From NCBI RefSeq assembly GCF_000317595.1, contig NZ_AEJC01000627.1, positions 1-64,000 of the forward strand: a DNA stretch of 64,000 nt, given 5' to 3'. This stretch comes from Streptomyces ipomoeae 91-03. GTDB lineage: Bacteria; Actinomycetota; Actinomycetes; Streptomycetales; Streptomycetaceae. The notes beneath the pieces are model-generated. The model worked only from the letters and a program-made list of their open reading frames with translations. It had not been told where the DNA came from and did no database searches. Below, piece by piece: positions 63,120 through 64,000 of the stretch (position 1 is its first letter; every line of letters begins with the position of its first letter). The position numbers and the translations under genes are program-made.

Positions 63120-64000
63120 TCACCGTTCGACGAAGTCCCAGTAGCGGGAGATCGCGGCTTCGTCGATGTCCGGGATCGCGACCGCCAGGTCCCGCAGCCG
63201 CTGGAGCGTCCTGTCGTTCTCGAACTCCAGGGTCGGCTGCCGCGGGTCCGGTGCGTTCCTCACGTGCTCTTCGAGATACGCCTGGTAGGGCAGGATCGGC
63301 AGGTCCTGTCCCCGTTCGCTCGCGCGCCGCAGACGGTGCAGCCACACGGTGAGCGGGACCGGTTCGGAGACCGTTCCACGCATCCGGTCGTAGCCGCTCA
63401 TGAAGTCACCGGCTCCGACCCTGCGCGGGTGGTGGAGGTGGTGCACACGGGCGGTGCCGGTCCCGGTCAGGATCAGCCCCACGACGGCGCGGGCCAGGAC
63501 ATCGACGGGGAGCAGCGCTTCCTCCAGATCCGGTCCGGTCGGATAGCAGCCGAGCGCGGCGCAACTGGTGAGCAGTCGGGAGAACATGTCGTCCGGACTG
63601 ACGGCACCGGTCGAGGTGTGCGCCCAGATACGGCCGAGGCGGTGGATGCCGCCGGTGGCCCCCCGCTCGAAGGCACGCTCCACGAGCCGGTCCGCGACCC
63701 ATTTGCTGGCCGCGTACCCGTTGCCGAACGGGTGTTTCTCACCGTCGATCGGTGAATCCTCCGTGACCAGCCGGGAGTCCTGGCCGAGCCCGAACACACC
63801 GAGGGTGGAGAGGTGGTGGAACGCCTTCGGCCGGCCTTCGGCGGCCAGGCGCAGCAGAGTCCGGGTGCCCTCCACGTTGGCCGGTTTCAGCCGGTCGTAC
63901 GGCGAGAGGTGATGGACGTGTGCGCCGCTGTGCACGATCGTGTCGACCCGCTCGCGCAGCCCGGCCCAGTCCGAGGGGTCGAGGCCGAGGTCCACTGCCG
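63120..64000 (-). CDS. NRPS C-terminal thioester reductase domain (partial)
   Basis: The minus frame is open to the window edge and encodes about 293 C-terminal residues of a NAD(P)H-dependent reductase domain (VDTIVHSGAHVHHLSPYDRL, NVEGTRTLLRLAAEGRPKAF, HHLSTLGVFG, GYAASKWVADRLVERAF with the catalytic Tyr-x3-Lys). Such R domains release a nonribosomal peptide as an aldehyde or alcohol. The gene continues past 64000; its adenylation and carrier domains are not visible here. Confidence 0.85.
   Translation of the reverse strand, partial: AVDLGLDPSDWAGLRERVDTIVHSGAHVHHLSPYDRLKPANVEGTRTLLRLAAEGRPKAFHHLSTLGVFGLGQDSRLVTEDSPIDGEKHPFGNGYAASKWVADRLVERAFERGATGGIHRLGRIWAHTSTGAVSPDDMFSRLLTSCAALGCYPTGPDLEEALLPVDVLARAVVGLILTGTGTARVHHLHHPRRVGAGDFMSGYDRMRGTVSEPVPLTVWLHRLRRASERGQDLPILPYQAYLEEHVRNAPDPRQPTLEFENDRTLQRLRDLAVAIPDIDEAAISRYWDFVER

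Overview
The window is high-GC actinobacterial DNA, almost certainly from a Streptomyces or close relative. The strongest pointer is a tap/tpg telomere-replication locus (7986-11111), which is known from linear Streptomyces chromosomes and plasmids. Dense GTG/TTG starts, four-base gene overlaps and several actinobacterial IS types agree. The presence of tap/tpg and of many mobile elements suggests a chromosome arm or a linear plasmid. The distance to a telomere cannot be read from the window.

Layout. (1) 1-7928: accessory genes. These are a gene leaving on the left, a 43-residue Cys-rich zinc-finger-like protein, a secreted protein, a membrane-anchored XRE regulator behind a repeat-rich operator, two AlbA_2/Schlafen-type proteins (one frameshifted) and a membrane Ser/Thr kinase. 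(2) 7986-11111: tpg, a small gene and tap. (3) 11301-27847: a DNA-processing and defence block. It holds sbcCD, then a divergent four-gene operon that pairs a Cas4/RecB-like Fe-S nuclease with an SF1 helicase and two unknown proteins, then a complete type I Wadjet system (jetABCD) with a small coupled fifth gene. (4) 28112-35499: a translationally coupled operon of a DDE transposase, two TniB/TnsC-like AAA+ ATPases, two proteins that look like degenerate relatives of those ATPases, and two HTH-like proteins. It looks like an unusual Tn7/Tn5053-type transposition module. (5) 35825-42290: a scrapyard with an intact-looking IS3 element, an IS630 remnant, a serine recombinase remnant, a secreted protein, an IS5 element, a doubly truncated PD40-repeat gene and a damaged IS110 element. 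(6) 42297-58076: organosulfur uptake and oxidation. This has a truncated ssuC, then ssuB, ssuA, ssuD, a second binding protein, an SfnB/DszC-like flavoprotein, a GlcD-like oxidase and an FMN reductase. Next come a CurA-type reductase and a MerR regulator. Last is a second unit with a GntR/UTRA regulator, a 2[4Fe-4S] ferredoxin, a binding protein with a NosL-like tail, a permease, an ATPase and an AprA-like flavoprotein fused to HEAT repeats. (7) 58118-60023: a haloperoxidase pseudogene, an aldo/keto reductase and a tiny membrane protein. (8) 60289-64000, minus strand: the end of a nonribosomal peptide cluster with a terminal reductase domain, MbtH, an Fe(II)/2-oxoglutarate hydroxylase and an EctB-like aminotransferase, closed by a strong hairpin.

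How the parts work together. Tpg and Tap act on linear DNA ends. SbcCD and the nuclease-helicase operon process DNA ends or structures, and Wadjet cleaves circular plasmids, so 7986-27847 reads as a block that patrols DNA topology and ends. The sulfur region imports sulfonate-like compounds (two ABC systems) and releases or rearranges their sulfur with FMNH2-dependent monooxygenases, an FMN reductase and an AprBA-like pair.

Several reading frames (4236-5506, 40865-42063, 44150-44340, 46332-47494, the IS630 remnant) are broken by single-base indels in or near C/G runs. This may be real decay or long-read assembly error and should be settled before anyone interprets those genes as dead.
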